From NCBI RefSeq assembly GCF_900604345.1, contig NZ_LR026983.1, forward strand, positions 310,001-374,000: a stretch of DNA of 64,000 bases, read 5' to 3'. The notes beneath the pieces are model-generated. The model saw only the letters and a list, made by a program, of their open reading frames with translations. It did no database searches and had not been told where the DNA came from. This stretch comes from Maliibacterium massiliense. GTDB lineage: Bacteria > Bacillota > Clostridia > Christensenellales > Maliibacteriaceae. The translations under genes and the position numbers were made by a program. Below, piece by piece: positions 8,801-16,530 of this stretch (its first letter is position 1; each line of letters starts with the position of its first letter).

Positions 8801-9316
8801 TCAATTCCTTTGTCCGTCCTGCCGCTCCATCTGTTCCAGGATGAACAGCTGGTTTTTCAGCAGCAGATCCATTTTTTTGTGCAGATCCTGGATGATCAGC
8901 TCCGTCTTGAGGTTGACCCTGTAATCGTTTTGCGCGTGCAGCCTGTCCTTGGTCTCCTGGCGGTTCTGGCTCATCATGATCAGCGGCGCCTGGATGGCCG
9001 CCACGCATGATAGCACGAGATTCAATAGGATGAACGGGTACGGGTCATACGGATTGGCCAGAAAAAAGATGTTGAGTATCATCCAGCCGATCATAAACCC
9101 CGTAAAAATGAGCACAAATGTCCAGCTGCCCGCAAAGCGCGCCAGCTTATCCGCCGCGCGCATGCCAAAGGTCTCCTTACCCTGCTGGGATACGTCCTCC
9201 GCCAGCGGATTGGCCAGTATCAGGTGCAGCACTTCCTCATCGTGCAGATCCTTCTGCGCCTCTTCCACGATCATGCGCACCAGGCGCTGGCGGTCCATTT
9301 TTTCCTGTTTGGCCAT
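8801..9316 (-). CDS. DUF1003 family membrane protein
   Basis: This 171-residue protein matches the DUF1003 pattern. A charged N-terminus is followed by two transmembrane helices (about residues 65-85 and 95-118) joined by a short loop with NPYDPYPFILLN. A conserved cytoplasmic stretch IMMSQNRQETKDR and a coiled-coil-like C-terminus with repeated Leu/Lys come after. The family is widespread; I know of no established biochemical role, and association with ion or acid homeostasis is only suggested. It starts at the ATG 9316 and is the first gene of the leftward group with ybaK and the ABC exporter. Confidence 0.85.
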   Translation of the reverse strand: MAKQEKMDRQRLVRMIVEEAQKDLHDEEVLHLILANPLAEDVSQQGKETFGMRAADKLARFAGSWTFVLIFTGFMIGWMILNIFFLANPYDPYPFILLNLVLSCVAAIQAPLIMMSQNRQETKDRLHAQNDYRVNLKTELIIQDLHKKMDLLLKNQLFILEQMERQDGQRN

Positions 9317-9669
9317 GCGTACCTCCTAAAGTTGCTAAAGATGCCGTCATTGCGCCGCGCGGCACACATACGCGTACCGCGCGCCTTTTGCCTCCTTAGT
9401 ATGGGCCGCGCGCTGTATTTTGACGCTTAATTTTGACAAAGATCACACTGCACAGGATTTGTACGCTGTGATTATAACAGATTCCGCCCGCGCGTAACAG
9501 CGCAAAAATCCCGTATGTACAAAAAACATCCGGCACCTTCATCTTGTATGGCTGCCACAGCTCCTTTAAAAGACAACATCCCGACCTGCGCGCAGGGACG
9601 CGCGGCCGCAGGCGTTTTTTGTGCAGGCATGCCGCACCCTAAGGCTGCACACTTTTTTGTAAAACCCTC
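9317..9669. other. Divergent intergenic region, no supported gene
   Basis: This 353-bp stretch separates the leftward DUF1003 gene from the rightward SDR-GntR operon. AT-richer segments around 9420-9480 could hold the leftward promoter. No gene or structured RNA is supported here. Confidence 0.5.
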
Positions 9670-9731
9670 TTGCATTCTATGGGGATTTAGGTATACTGAA
9701 ATTGATTGCAAACTGATATGACAACTTTGTC
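9670..9731 (+). promoter_or_regulatory. Promoter and putative GntR operator of the SDR operon
   Basis: TTGCAT (9670-9675) and TATACT (9692-9697) are 16 bases apart, a plausible sigma-A promoter. Just downstream, GACAA-CT-TTGTC (9720-9731) is a perfect inverted repeat of the size bound by FadR-type GntR repressors, well placed to block initiation. The assignment to the regulator at 10661 is inference. Confidence 0.55.
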
Positions 9732-9807
9732 TCAAGTCTGCCGTCAAAAATACAAGTTAACGCGTACACACTACACCAAACCAAAACAAATAAGGGAGTG
9801 TTGCATC

Positions 9808-10575
9808 ATGGCTAACAACAAAATGTTCGACGTCGCCGGCAAATGCTGCATCGTGACGGGTGGCGCGCAGGGGCTTTCGCGCGGGATGGCCGAGGGCCTG
9901 CTGGAAAATGGCTGCAAGGTCGTGCTGATGGACCTGCAGAGGGAAAAACTTGAATCCGTCGTAAACGAGTACAAGGCTATGGGCTATGAGGCCTACGGCG
10001 TGGTGGGCGACCTTTCCAAGCGCGAGGAAATCGACCGCATGTTTGACGAGGCCATGCAGCTGCTGGGCGGCCGCCTGGATGTGCTGATTCCCGCAGCAGG
10101 CGTGCAGCGCCGTCATCTGCCCGAGGTCTTCCCCCTGGATGAATGGGATCTTGTCATCAACATCAACCTGAACCACGTGTTCATCATGTGCCAGAAGGCC
10201 GTGCAGGTGATGCTTAAACAGCCCACCGGCGGTAAAATCATCAACATCGCCTCCATGAGCACCTATTTCGGCGGCGTCACCATCCCCGCCTACACCGCCA
10301 GCAAGGGCGCGGTTTCGCAGCTGACCAAGAGCCTGGCTGTGGACTGCGCGGGCCGTGGCATCAACGTCAACGCCCTGGCGCCCGGCTATATGGACACCGA
10401 GATGTGCGCCAACATGACCCAGACGCGCAAGGACGAGTGCACCGAGCGCATTCCCGCCGGCCGCTGGGGTCTGCCTGAGGATATGAAGGGCCCCGTGCTT
10501 TTCCTGGCCTCCAGCGCTTCGGATTACATCAACGGTGCGGTCATCCCCGTCGATGGCGCGTATCTGTGCCGCTAA
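9808..10575 (+). CDS. SDR oxidoreductase, gluconate/2-deoxygluconate dehydrogenase type
   Basis: A 255-residue classical short-chain dehydrogenase/reductase. The NAD(P)-binding motif TGGAQGLSRG is near residue 18, the NAG-equivalent reads PAAGVQ, and the catalytic triad is Ser149, Tyr162 and Lys166 (YTASK). The sequence resembles KduD/gluconate 5-dehydrogenase-type enzymes that interconvert keto- and hydroxy-sugar acids. The exact substrate is uncertain. The ATG at 9808 follows AAGGGAG by about nine bases; the frame is open further upstream but has no ribosome site there. It is followed after 85 bases by a GntR regulator that probably controls it. Confidence 0.87.
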   Translation: MANNKMFDVAGKCCIVTGGAQGLSRGMAEGLLENGCKVVLMDLQREKLESVVNEYKAMGYEAYGVVGDLSKREEIDRMFDEAMQLLGGRLDVLIPAAGVQRRHLPEVFPLDEWDLVININLNHVFIMCQKAVQVMLKQPTGGKIINIASMSTYFGGVTIPAYTASKGAVSQLTKSLAVDCAGRGINVNALAPGYMDTEMCANMTQTRKDECTERIPAGRWGLPEDMKGPVLFLASSASDYINGAVIPVDGAYLCR

Positions 10576-10660
10576 GGCAAAATCCGTCTTTCACCAGCAG
10601 CCGCCGTCATCGCAAGATGGGGCGGCTGCTGTCGCAGGGAACGAAAAGGTGGCTTCACTC

Positions 10661-11359
10661 ATGCCGGAAAAGGCCAATGTAACGGCGCGCATCATGCGCT
10701 ACATTAAAAAGAATATCAAAGAGGGCATCTGGCCTGTCGGCAGCAAGATCGCCTCGGAGCATCAGATCTGCGAGGCGCTGGGCGTCAGCCGCACCAGCGT
10801 GCGCAGCGCGCTGCAGCAGTTCATCGCGCTGGATATTCTCAAGAGCTACCATGGCAAGGGCACCTATGTGCTGACGGACGACCTGTCAGCCTTTGGCGGC
10901 AAGGAGCTGGAGCCCGCCTACATGGCGGACGTCACCCAGCTGCTCGAGTTCCGGCACATGATCGAGCCGCAGATCGCCGCCAAGGTCGCGCCGGGCGCCA
11001 CGCCCCTTCTCATCCGCCAGCTGGAAGACATCCTAGCGCACATGAAGAACCACGTGGGCGATACGGACGCGTATGTACAGTACGATATCCAGTTCCATCA
11101 GGAGATCTGCAACGCCACGGACAATCCTGTCGTGATGCGTGTGATGGAGAACATCTACCGGCAGAAAATCGAACGGTACTACCTACTTAATTACGACCCT
11201 GGGTATTACAGTGGGCTCTACGCGCACGCGCTGCTTGTGGACTCCTTTAAAAAGCACGATGCGGCGCTCGCCCAGCATACCATGGAGGATCACCTCTTCA
11301 AGTGCATTGAGGAGCTGCGCGCCCTGCGCGACGGCGCCTCATCCCAACTGGTGCGCTGA
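10661..11359 (+). CDS. GntR/FadR-family transcriptional regulator (FCD domain)
   Basis: A 232-residue repressor. The N-terminal winged helix-turn-helix (about residues 1-72) contains the GntR signature SEHQICEALGVSRTSVRSAL. It is joined to an all-helical FCD ligand domain (about 90-225) with the metal-site pattern of Asp/His residues (FHQEICNATDN and HTMEDHLF). FCD regulators usually sense sugar acids or small carboxylates. The ATG at 10661 lies nine bases after AAAGGTGG. It is co-directional with the SDR gene and ends at a strong terminator, so the two form a small autoregulated unit, probably acting at the inverted repeat 9720-9731. Confidence 0.88.
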   Translation: MPEKANVTARIMRYIKKNIKEGIWPVGSKIASEHQICEALGVSRTSVRSALQQFIALDILKSYHGKGTYVLTDDLSAFGGKELEPAYMADVTQLLEFRHMIEPQIAAKVAPGATPLLIRQLEDILAHMKNHVGDTDAYVQYDIQFHQEICNATDNPVVMRVMENIYRQKIERYYLLNYDPGYYSGLYAHALLVDSFKKHDAALAQHTMEDHLFKCIEELRALRDGASSQLVR

Positions 11360-11377
11360 AAACCCATATAAACGATC

Positions 11378-11414
11378 AAGAAGGCCGCTGCATGCATGCA
11401 CGGCCTTCTTTGTT
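11378..11414 (+). terminator. Terminator of the SDR-GntR operon
   Basis: A perfect 10-bp stem (AAGAAGGCCG and complement) encloses a 13-nt loop and is followed by a T-rich stretch. Confidence 0.85.
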
Positions 11415-11467
11415 TACCAGGAAATGGTGCGACGTGCTGCCGCCTGATTTATATGCGTTAACTTGGT

Positions 11468-11905
11468 GCTTCGATCCACGAACCTCAGCGAGGTGCGACC
11501 CCGTCATTTTCTGTACTTCCTGCCCCACGCGTTCATTTCAATCCACGCACTCCTCGCGGAGTGCGACGTAATCAGACGTGGATACGTTTTCATAACTGTC
11601 GGAATTTCAATCCACGCACTCCTCGCGGAGTGCGACACGCAAGCGCAATTACTACCGGAATCCTCACAGCATTTCAATCCACGCACTCCTCGCGGAGTGC
11701 GACGACATCTCCGCTTTGTTGCCGGATATCCATGCAACATTTCAATCCACGCACTCCTCGCGGAGTGCGACTAGTCCTTGGCTGCCATGGGTACACCGTC
11801 CACCAATTTCAATCCACGCACTCCTCGCGGAATGCGACGCCCGCTCGATCAACTGCTCTCTGACGATGCGGTATTTCAATCCACGCACTCCTCGCGGAGT
11901 GCGAC
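11468..11905 (-). CRISPR. Type I-C CRISPR array, 6 intact repeats plus one degenerate
   Basis: Intact 33-nt repeats lie at 11535-11567, 11604-11636, 11671-11703, 11739-11771, 11806-11838 (one substitution, G to A) and 11873-11905. The five spacers between them are 34-36 nt. A degenerate repeat at 11468-11499 is set off by a further 35-nt spacer. The stem GCACTCC/GGAGTGC and the ATTTCAATCC end (complement ends ATTGAAAT) are those of classical type I-C repeats, which are transcribed here leftward. The degenerate end is therefore leader-distal, as is usual. No cas gene is present between 1 and 64000. Confidence 0.95.
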
Positions 11906-12017
11906 AGCCTAAAAAGACATTTTATTTGGCATACATAAACTTTTTTATAGCAGTGCTTCTAAAGAACAACCGCCACCCCATTCATGCGATAAAAAACGCG
12001 TATATTCCGGATGATTC
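11906..12017 (-). promoter_or_regulatory. Candidate CRISPR leader
   Basis: AT-rich sequence directly beyond the last intact repeat, on the side expected for the leader of a leftward-transcribed I-C array. It contains runs such as TTTTATTTGGC and ACTTTTTTATA. No specific promoter is assigned. Confidence 0.45.
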
Positions 12018-12066
12018 GCGGTGCGAAGATACCCGACAATACATGTGCACCTCCCATTCGCACCGC
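12018..12066 (-). terminator. Inverted repeat at the end of the symporter gene
   Basis: Perfect 10-bp arms GCGGTGCGAA (12018-12027) and TTCGCACCGC (12057-12066) begin at the stop codon of the leftward symporter. The T-run on the leftward transcript (GTTTTTTATC) comes about 20 bases later, so terminator function is only likely. Confidence 0.5.
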
Positions 12067-13373
12067 TAGGATACGCTGGGCGCCTCGGGCTTTTCCATGC
12101 GGTCGTACACGCTTTGGACAAATTCCCCCTCGCTCTTTGCCACCACCGTGGTAACCACCGCATCGCCGGTAATATTCACCGCGGTTCGCGCCATATCTAA
12201 AATGCGGTCAATGCCCATAATGAACGCGACACCCTCCACCGGTAGTCCCACTGAGCTCAGTACCATGGATAAGGTGATGAGGCCTACGCCCGGCACGCCC
12301 GCCGTGCCAATGCTGGCCAGCGTGGCAGTCATAATCACCGTAAGATAGCCCCCCAGGCCCAACTGGACGCCGTAGAGCTGGGCAATAAACACCACTGCGC
12401 ATCCCTGCATAATGGCTGTGCCATCCATGTTGATGGTGGCGCCCAGCGGGATAGTAAACGAGGATATGCTTGTCGAGACACCCATGCGCTTGTCAAGCGT
12501 CTGGATGGCCAGTGGAATGGTGGCGTTGCTGGTGGCTGTGGAAAAGCCCAGCCCCATCACCGGCGTGTATTTCTTGAAAAAGCGCCAGGGGTTGAGCCTG
12601 CCAAAGAGCAGCAGTATGCCGCCATAAATCACAAGCGTATGCAGCACCAGCGATAAAAGCACGCTGAACATGTATTTGCCAAGGGGCAGCATCATATCAA
12701 AGCCCAGCTGCGCGAAATTGGTGGCTATCAGCGCAAAGACGCCGATGGGTGCAAATCTCATCACCACGCGCACCATGGTCATCATCACTTCATTGATCTG
12801 CACAAAGAGGCTGATGAGGCCCTGCACCTTCTTTTCGGCAAGCGACAAGCAGATGCCCGTAAGCAGCGCAAAAAAGATCACCTGCAGCATATTGCCCTCA
12901 GCCAGCGCCTGAACCGGGTTGGTGGGGATGATGCCGATGAGCACCTCCGTCAGCGGCGTCGCCTCGCCCACAGTGGTCTGTGTGGTGGCAAGCGCGGACA
13001 TATCCAGCCCCACGCCCGGGCGTATCAACGTGGATACGCCCAGCGCCAGCGCAATGGCCACGCAGGTGGTGGCCATATACAGCAGCAGCGTCTTGCCGCC
13101 GATGCGCCCCAGCTTTTTGGTATCCCCCATGGAGCACGCGCCGCAGACGATCGATACAAACACAAGCGGCACCACCAGCATCTTGATGATGGCGATAAAT
13201 ACCTGCCCCGCCACGTACAGCACGCCGCCGAGAATCACCTCGTCGCGTACGTAGCTGGCGGGCGTGTAGTTAAGTATCAGCCCCACAACAATGCCCGCCA
13301 CCAGGCCGATGAATATCTTGCTCGTCAAGCCGCGTTTTTTCTTCTCTTTCAAGCCCTTTTGCCCCTTATTCAT
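12066..13373 (-). CDS. Dicarboxylate/amino acid:cation symporter (DAACS family)
   Basis: A 435-residue secondary transporter of the GltP/DctA type, which imports glutamate, aspartate or C4-dicarboxylates with Na+ or H+. The family signature is intact: a serine/threonine-rich re-entrant loop STATSNATIPLA near residue 280, the NMDGTA motif in TM7, and the second re-entrant loop with TAGVPG. A positively charged N-terminus precedes eight transmembrane helices. The ATG at 13373 overlaps the end of the upstream oxidoreductase gene by eight bases (ATGAATAA), indicating translational coupling. The substrate may be the compound handled by that oxidoreductase, but this is inference. Confidence 0.92.
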   Translation of the reverse strand: MNKGQKGLKEKKKRGLTSKIFIGLVAGIVVGLILNYTPASYVRDEVILGGVLYVAGQVFIAIIKMLVVPLVFVSIVCGACSMGDTKKLGRIGGKTLLLYMATTCVAIALALGVSTLIRPGVGLDMSALATTQTTVGEATPLTEVLIGIIPTNPVQALAEGNMLQVIFFALLTGICLSLAEKKVQGLISLFVQINEVMMTMVRVVMRFAPIGVFALIATNFAQLGFDMMLPLGKYMFSVLLSLVLHTLVIYGGILLLFGRLNPWRFFKKYTPVMGLGFSTATSNATIPLAIQTLDKRMGVSTSISSFTIPLGATINMDGTAIMQGCAVVFIAQLYGVQLGLGGYLTVIMTATLASIGTAGVPGVGLITLSMVLSSVGLPVEGVAFIMGIDRILDMARTAVNITGDAVVTTVVAKSEGEFVQSVYDRMEKPEAPSVS

Positions 13374-14355
13374 ATTTGGATGGGTATCTCAATCCCCACT
13401 GGCGGCGAACCTCATCCAGGATCTCCATCACCCGCACGGTGTACTTCGGCGGCATGATGGGGCTCTCTGTCAGGCCCTTGCGCAGGCAATCGACCACATG
13501 GGTCAGATACGGCACAAAGTTATCCGCCGCGTTGTTTGCCTCCAGCGCATAGGTTTGGCCGTTTTGCAGCTGAACATGTATCTGGTCGCACTTGGGAAAG
13601 ATGGCTTCCACCTTACCGTCGGTGCCGTTGATGGAAAAATGCCGCGTCATGTGTGAGCGGAAGGCCAGCTGCATGGTGACGGTCTGGCCCGGGCCGTATT
13701 CCAGGATAATCGAGCCTTGCTCATCGATGCCGTCTTTGAGATAGCCGCTGGTTACCACCTTGGTGGGCATCCGGTCGCCAAAGATCATCTGCGCCGCATT
13801 TGTCGTGTAGCAGCCCAGATCCAGCAGCGCGCCGCCTGCCAGCGCCGCGCGGTTGTAGCGGTCCGCATCGCCGCGTACGTCGGGCGACACGCGGCCGAAG
13901 ATGATGCTCACCATGCGGATATCGCCGATATCCGGCTCTTTTGCGCGGTTGACCGCCATGTTGGTGCCGTTACAGAAGCGAATCCACATGCATTCCATCA
14001 CAAAGAGGCGCTTCGCGCGCGCCTTTTCCACGACTTCCCTGGCCTGCGCCGCGTTGACGGTGAAGGACTTCTCGCAGAGAATATGCTTGCCATGCGCAAT
14101 GCACTGCATCATGTTTTCATAGTGGTGGGAATGCGGTGTAGCCACGTATACGATATCCACCGCTGGGTCCTCCAGCATCGCCTCATAGCTTCCATAGGCC
14201 TTTTGCACGCTGTGTTTTTGCGCAAATGCTTGCGCGCGCGCAAGGTCGCGCGAGGCCACGGCGTACGCCTCGGCTCCCTCGGTGCATTTGATGCTCTCCA
14301 CTACGCGCGAGGCAATGTCCCCGGTAGCCAGGATGCCAAATCGAATCGGTTGCAT
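13366..14355 (-). CDS. Gfo/Idh/MocA-family NAD(P)-dependent oxidoreductase
   Basis: A 329-residue dehydrogenase. An N-terminal Rossmann domain starts with IRFGILATGDIASR and contains the conserved EK(S) motif in HGKHILCEKSFTVNA. The C-terminal alpha/beta domain has the usual GGALLDLGCYTTNAAQ helix with Asp and substrate-binding residues. Members oxidise sugars, inositols or trans-dihydrodiols. The ATG at 14355 is about eleven bases after AAAGGGG; the frame remains open nine codons further but without a ribosome site. It lies immediately upstream of the symporter, with an 8-bp overlap. Substrate unknown. Confidence 0.88.
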   Translation of the reverse strand: MQPIRFGILATGDIASRVVESIKCTEGAEAYAVASRDLARAQAFAQKHSVQKAYGSYEAMLEDPAVDIVYVATPHSHHYENMMQCIAHGKHILCEKSFTVNAAQAREVVEKARAKRLFVMECMWIRFCNGTNMAVNRAKEPDIGDIRMVSIIFGRVSPDVRGDADRYNRAALAGGALLDLGCYTTNAAQMIFGDRMPTKVVTSGYLKDGIDEQGSIILEYGPGQTVTMQLAFRSHMTRHFSINGTDGKVEAIFPKCDQIHVQLQNGQTYALEANNAADNFVPYLTHVVDCLRKGLTESPIMPPKYTVRVMEILDEVRRQWGLRYPSKYE

Positions 14356-14491
14356 GATAAAAAATCCCCTTTCAATGTACACGCAAAGTGCCGGTATTAG
14401 ACAAAGGCTTCTGCAAACGCTCTATTACGTTTATTGTACATGGGAAAGGGACGCATTGCAACGCGCAGCCGGCCGCATCCCACTTTGGTGG

Positions 14492-14538
14492 ACAAAAAAA
14501 GCGGCAAAAAGAGCGTGCTGCTTTTTTGCCGCTTTTTT
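14492..14538. terminator. Bidirectional-looking terminator between RpiB and Gfo/Idh genes
   Basis: A long hairpin with arms rich in AAAAAAGCGGCAAAAA and complement, flanked by A-runs on one side and T-runs on the other. It lies just after the stop codon of the leftward RpiB-like gene at 14557. Confidence 0.8.
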
Positions 14539-14556
14539 TACTTGGAAAGACCTTTT

Positions 14557-15027
14557 TTATACCTGGCCGAAGCGCTCATCGAGTTCCCTGCGGCAGGCCG
14601 CGTTGAACGCGCTCGTCTGCACATCCATGCCCTCGTTGAACGCCGTGCCGAAGAAGGCGTCCAGTATGGCGTAGGTCATTTCACGTCCAGGAATCCATGC
14701 GCCAAGGCACAGCACGTTCGCATCGTTGATCACCCGGCTCATGCGGGCGGTGTAAGGGGTTTCCACCAGCGCGCCGTACACGCCGCGGAATTTGTTCACC
14801 ACCTGGGCCACGCCCATACCCGTGCCGCAGATAGTCACACCAAAGTCATATTCCCCGCGCTGGACGGGCAGCGCCACGCGCTCGGCCGCCTCGTGATACG
14901 GTACCGGAATGCTGGGATCATCTGCGCCCGCGTCGTACACTGTATGCCCTTGCGCACGCAGATATGCGATTACGTCGTTTTTATAATCAATCACCACATT
15001 GACGCTCGATACGATGATTTTCGTCAT
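14557..15027 (-). CDS. RpiB/LacAB-family sugar-phosphate isomerase, atypical (paralogue 1)
   Basis: A 156-residue RpiB-fold protein. Typical RpiB enzymes interconvert ribose 5-P and ribulose 5-P, or allose/galactose 6-P. The catalytic cysteine loop (TICGTGMG) and NKFRGVYGAL block are intact. However, the usual DHxG near the N-terminus reads SVNVVI, and the ring-opening His of the HND motif is replaced (SRVINDANV). The Arg in GxR is Trp (GAWIPG). This suggests a different or ring-free substrate, such as a tetrose phosphate. ATG at 15027 behind GGAGGGG. It lies 13 bases downstream of its paralogue and ends at a strong terminator. Confidence 0.85.
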   Translation of the reverse strand: MTKIIVSSVNVVIDYKNDVIAYLRAQGHTVYDAGADDPSIPVPYHEAAERVALPVQRGEYDFGVTICGTGMGVAQVVNKFRGVYGALVETPYTARMSRVINDANVLCLGAWIPGREMTYAILDAFFGTAFNEGMDVQTSAFNAACRRELDERFGQV

Positions 15028-15040
15028 TGCTTCTCCCCTC

Positions 15041-15511
15041 CTATGCGCCGTAGTGTTCGCGGCTGTATTCGTGCGCGCGCTTCATGCGCGCGTAGCGCTG
15101 CGGGTCCATATTCTCCCCAAAGGTTGCGCCGAAAAAGGCATTGATGGCATCCATCGCCTGCGCCTCGGCCATCACCCAGCCGCCGATGCACAGCACGTTG
15201 GAATCGCTCAGTTGGCGCGCAAAATACGCTGTATAGGGCGATTCTACCAGCGCCGCCGAGATGCCCTTGAATTTGTTGGCTGCCTGAAAGACCCCCATGC
15301 CTGTGCCGCAGATCAAAACGCCCTGCGCAAATGCACCGGACTGGATGGCGCGCGCTACCTTCTCCGCCGCCATATAATACGGAAACGGATCGGGTGTATC
15401 GTAGGCGCCACCGTCGGTGACGTCGTAGCCCGCTTCGCGCAGTCGCAGCACCAGTTGCTGCTTGTAGGCATAGAGTCCTTTGCCCGCGGCAATGATCAGC
15501 CGCTTGTTCAT
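15041..15511 (-). CDS. RpiB/LacAB-family sugar-phosphate isomerase, atypical (paralogue 2)
   Basis: A 156-residue paralogue of the adjacent gene, equal in length and alignable end to end. The LICGTGMGV cysteine loop and NKFKGISAALVE are kept. As in its neighbour, the N-terminal DHxG motif is missing (AAGKGL), and the HND histidine is absent (ARQLSDSNV). GGW replaces the usual GxR. RpiB-type and LacA/LacB-type subunits can pair, so the two may form a heteromer like LacAB. ATG at 15511, seven bases after AAAGGAG. It is transcribed from a near-consensus promoter divergent from the IclR regulator, which probably controls it. Confidence 0.86.
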   Translation of the reverse strand: MNKRLIIAAGKGLYAYKQQLVLRLREAGYDVTDGGAYDTPDPFPYYMAAEKVARAIQSGAFAQGVLICGTGMGVFQAANKFKGISAALVESPYTAYFARQLSDSNVLCIGGWVMAEAQAMDAINAFFGATFGENMDPQRYARMKRAHEYSREHYGA

Positions 15512-15562
15512 ACTACCACTCCTTTTGTACGCATGTCCGCAGAAAAAACACGTTTCACGATC

Positions 15563-15591
15563 ACCATAGCAAAGGGGAATTCTGCTGTCAA
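15563..15591 (-). promoter_or_regulatory. Promoter of the RpiB-like pair
   Basis: On the leftward strand TTGACA (15586-15591) and TATGGT (15563-15568) are separated by 17 bases. It lies back to back with the IclR promoter, whose -35 starts 13 bases away. An IclR-type regulator bound between them could control both. Confidence 0.8.
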
Positions 15592-15603
15592 GGGGCGCAG
15601 TTT

Positions 15604-15632
15604 TTGACAAATGTCGCACAAGCCGCTATAAT
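15604..15632 (+). promoter_or_regulatory. Consensus sigma-A promoter of the IclR gene
   Basis: TTGACA (15604-15609), 17 bases, TATAAT (15627-15632): both hexamers match the sigma-A consensus exactly. Confidence 0.88.
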
Positions 15633-15675
15633 AACACAAATCGTTTTATGATGGTAAACATCAGGAGGAATGACT

Positions 15676-16323
15676 TTGGCAGCAAAGAAGTACATCCAAT
15701 CGGTTCAGCGGGCGATGGACATGCTGGAATACATTGCGCTCAACGGCAACCGCTGCCGTCTGCAAGATATCAGCCAGGCGCTGGGGCTCAACAAGAGCAC
15801 CGCGCACACCATTTTGGCCACGCTGGAGCAGAAGGGATACGTCACGCAGGAGAAGAATTCCCCGCGCTACTGCATCGGCCTGAACGCCATGATCCTGGGC
15901 ATCGTCTACCGCCGCGACTTTTTTGCGCGTGAGAAGATGCACAAAATCCTCACCGAGCTTGCCGATATCGTGGGCGAAACCACCTATTTTGTAGTGCGCA
16001 TCGGCGAGCAGTACTTTTATCTGGACGCGGTGGCGCCGCAGCGCAACATCCGCGCAGAGACGCTGCTGGGCCACTTCAGCAACCTTTCCGATGGCTGCAG
16101 CATCGCGCAGGTTTTCTACCGGTATCCACATCTGGATACGCCGTACATCGCGGACTTTGAGCAGGAAGAGGCGGGCATGCACGCCATGGCGCTGCCGTTG
16201 GTCAAAAACGACCAGTTGCTGGGCGTGGTTGCCTTCCGCGGCCCCTCCTCCCGCTTTGGGCGGGACGAGATGGAGGCCGCCTACGCCCAGTTTCGTGCCC
16301 TGGCGCACGCGTTTTGCGTGTAG
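15676..16323 (+). CDS. IclR-family transcriptional regulator, short
   Basis: A 215-residue regulator. The N-terminal winged helix-turn-helix (about 1-70: QSVQRAMDMLEYI, then LNKSTAHTILATLEQKGYV) is followed by a reduced IclR effector domain. The protein is about 35 residues shorter than usual, and the loss is in the effector domain. The start needs care. The ATG at 15670 is only one base from AGGAGG, so the in-frame TTG at 15676, seven bases away, is the better start. It is divergent from the two RpiB-like genes and most likely regulates them in response to a pathway intermediate. Confidence 0.85.
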   Translation: MAAKKYIQSVQRAMDMLEYIALNGNRCRLQDISQALGLNKSTAHTILATLEQKGYVTQEKNSPRYCIGLNAMILGIVYRRDFFAREKMHKILTELADIVGETTYFVVRIGEQYFYLDAVAPQRNIRAETLLGHFSNLSDGCSIAQVFYRYPHLDTPYIADFEQEEAGMHAMALPLVKNDQLLGVVAFRGPSSRFGRDEMEAAYAQFRALAHAFCV

Positions 16324-16337
16324 TTATCCTCGTTGTC

Positions 16338-16383
16338 CGTGCAAAGCAGCGACGCGGGAAAGCTCCCGCGGCGCTGCTTTGTA
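16338..16383 (+). terminator. Hairpin after the IclR gene
   Basis: GCAAAGCAGCG pairs with CGCTGCTTTGT around an inner GCGGGA...TCCCGC stem. It lies 15 bases past the IclR stop codon. The T-tract is weak. Confidence 0.6.
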
Positions 16384-16490
16384 GTATAATCTGGACGATG
16401 TTTTTTCGATGCAGGCGTCATCTCCGCTTTGCACAGCTGCGCATTTTTTCAAAAGCGAGGCGTTGGTGTCATTGCCCGCTGTGGTGATGC

Positions 16491-16523
16491 GTTTGCAACC
16501 CACGCACCGCTGTGGGTGCGGCC
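16491..16523 (-). repeat. Solitary CRISPR-repeat-like relic
   Basis: A single 33-nt element begins GTTTGCAACCCACGC and ends GTGCGGCC, close to the type I-C-like relics at 5386 and 6009. Its stem is different again (CGCACC/GGTGCG). No second copy lies at spacer distance, so this is a tentative call. Confidence 0.4.
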
Positions 16524-16530
16524 GCCGCAT

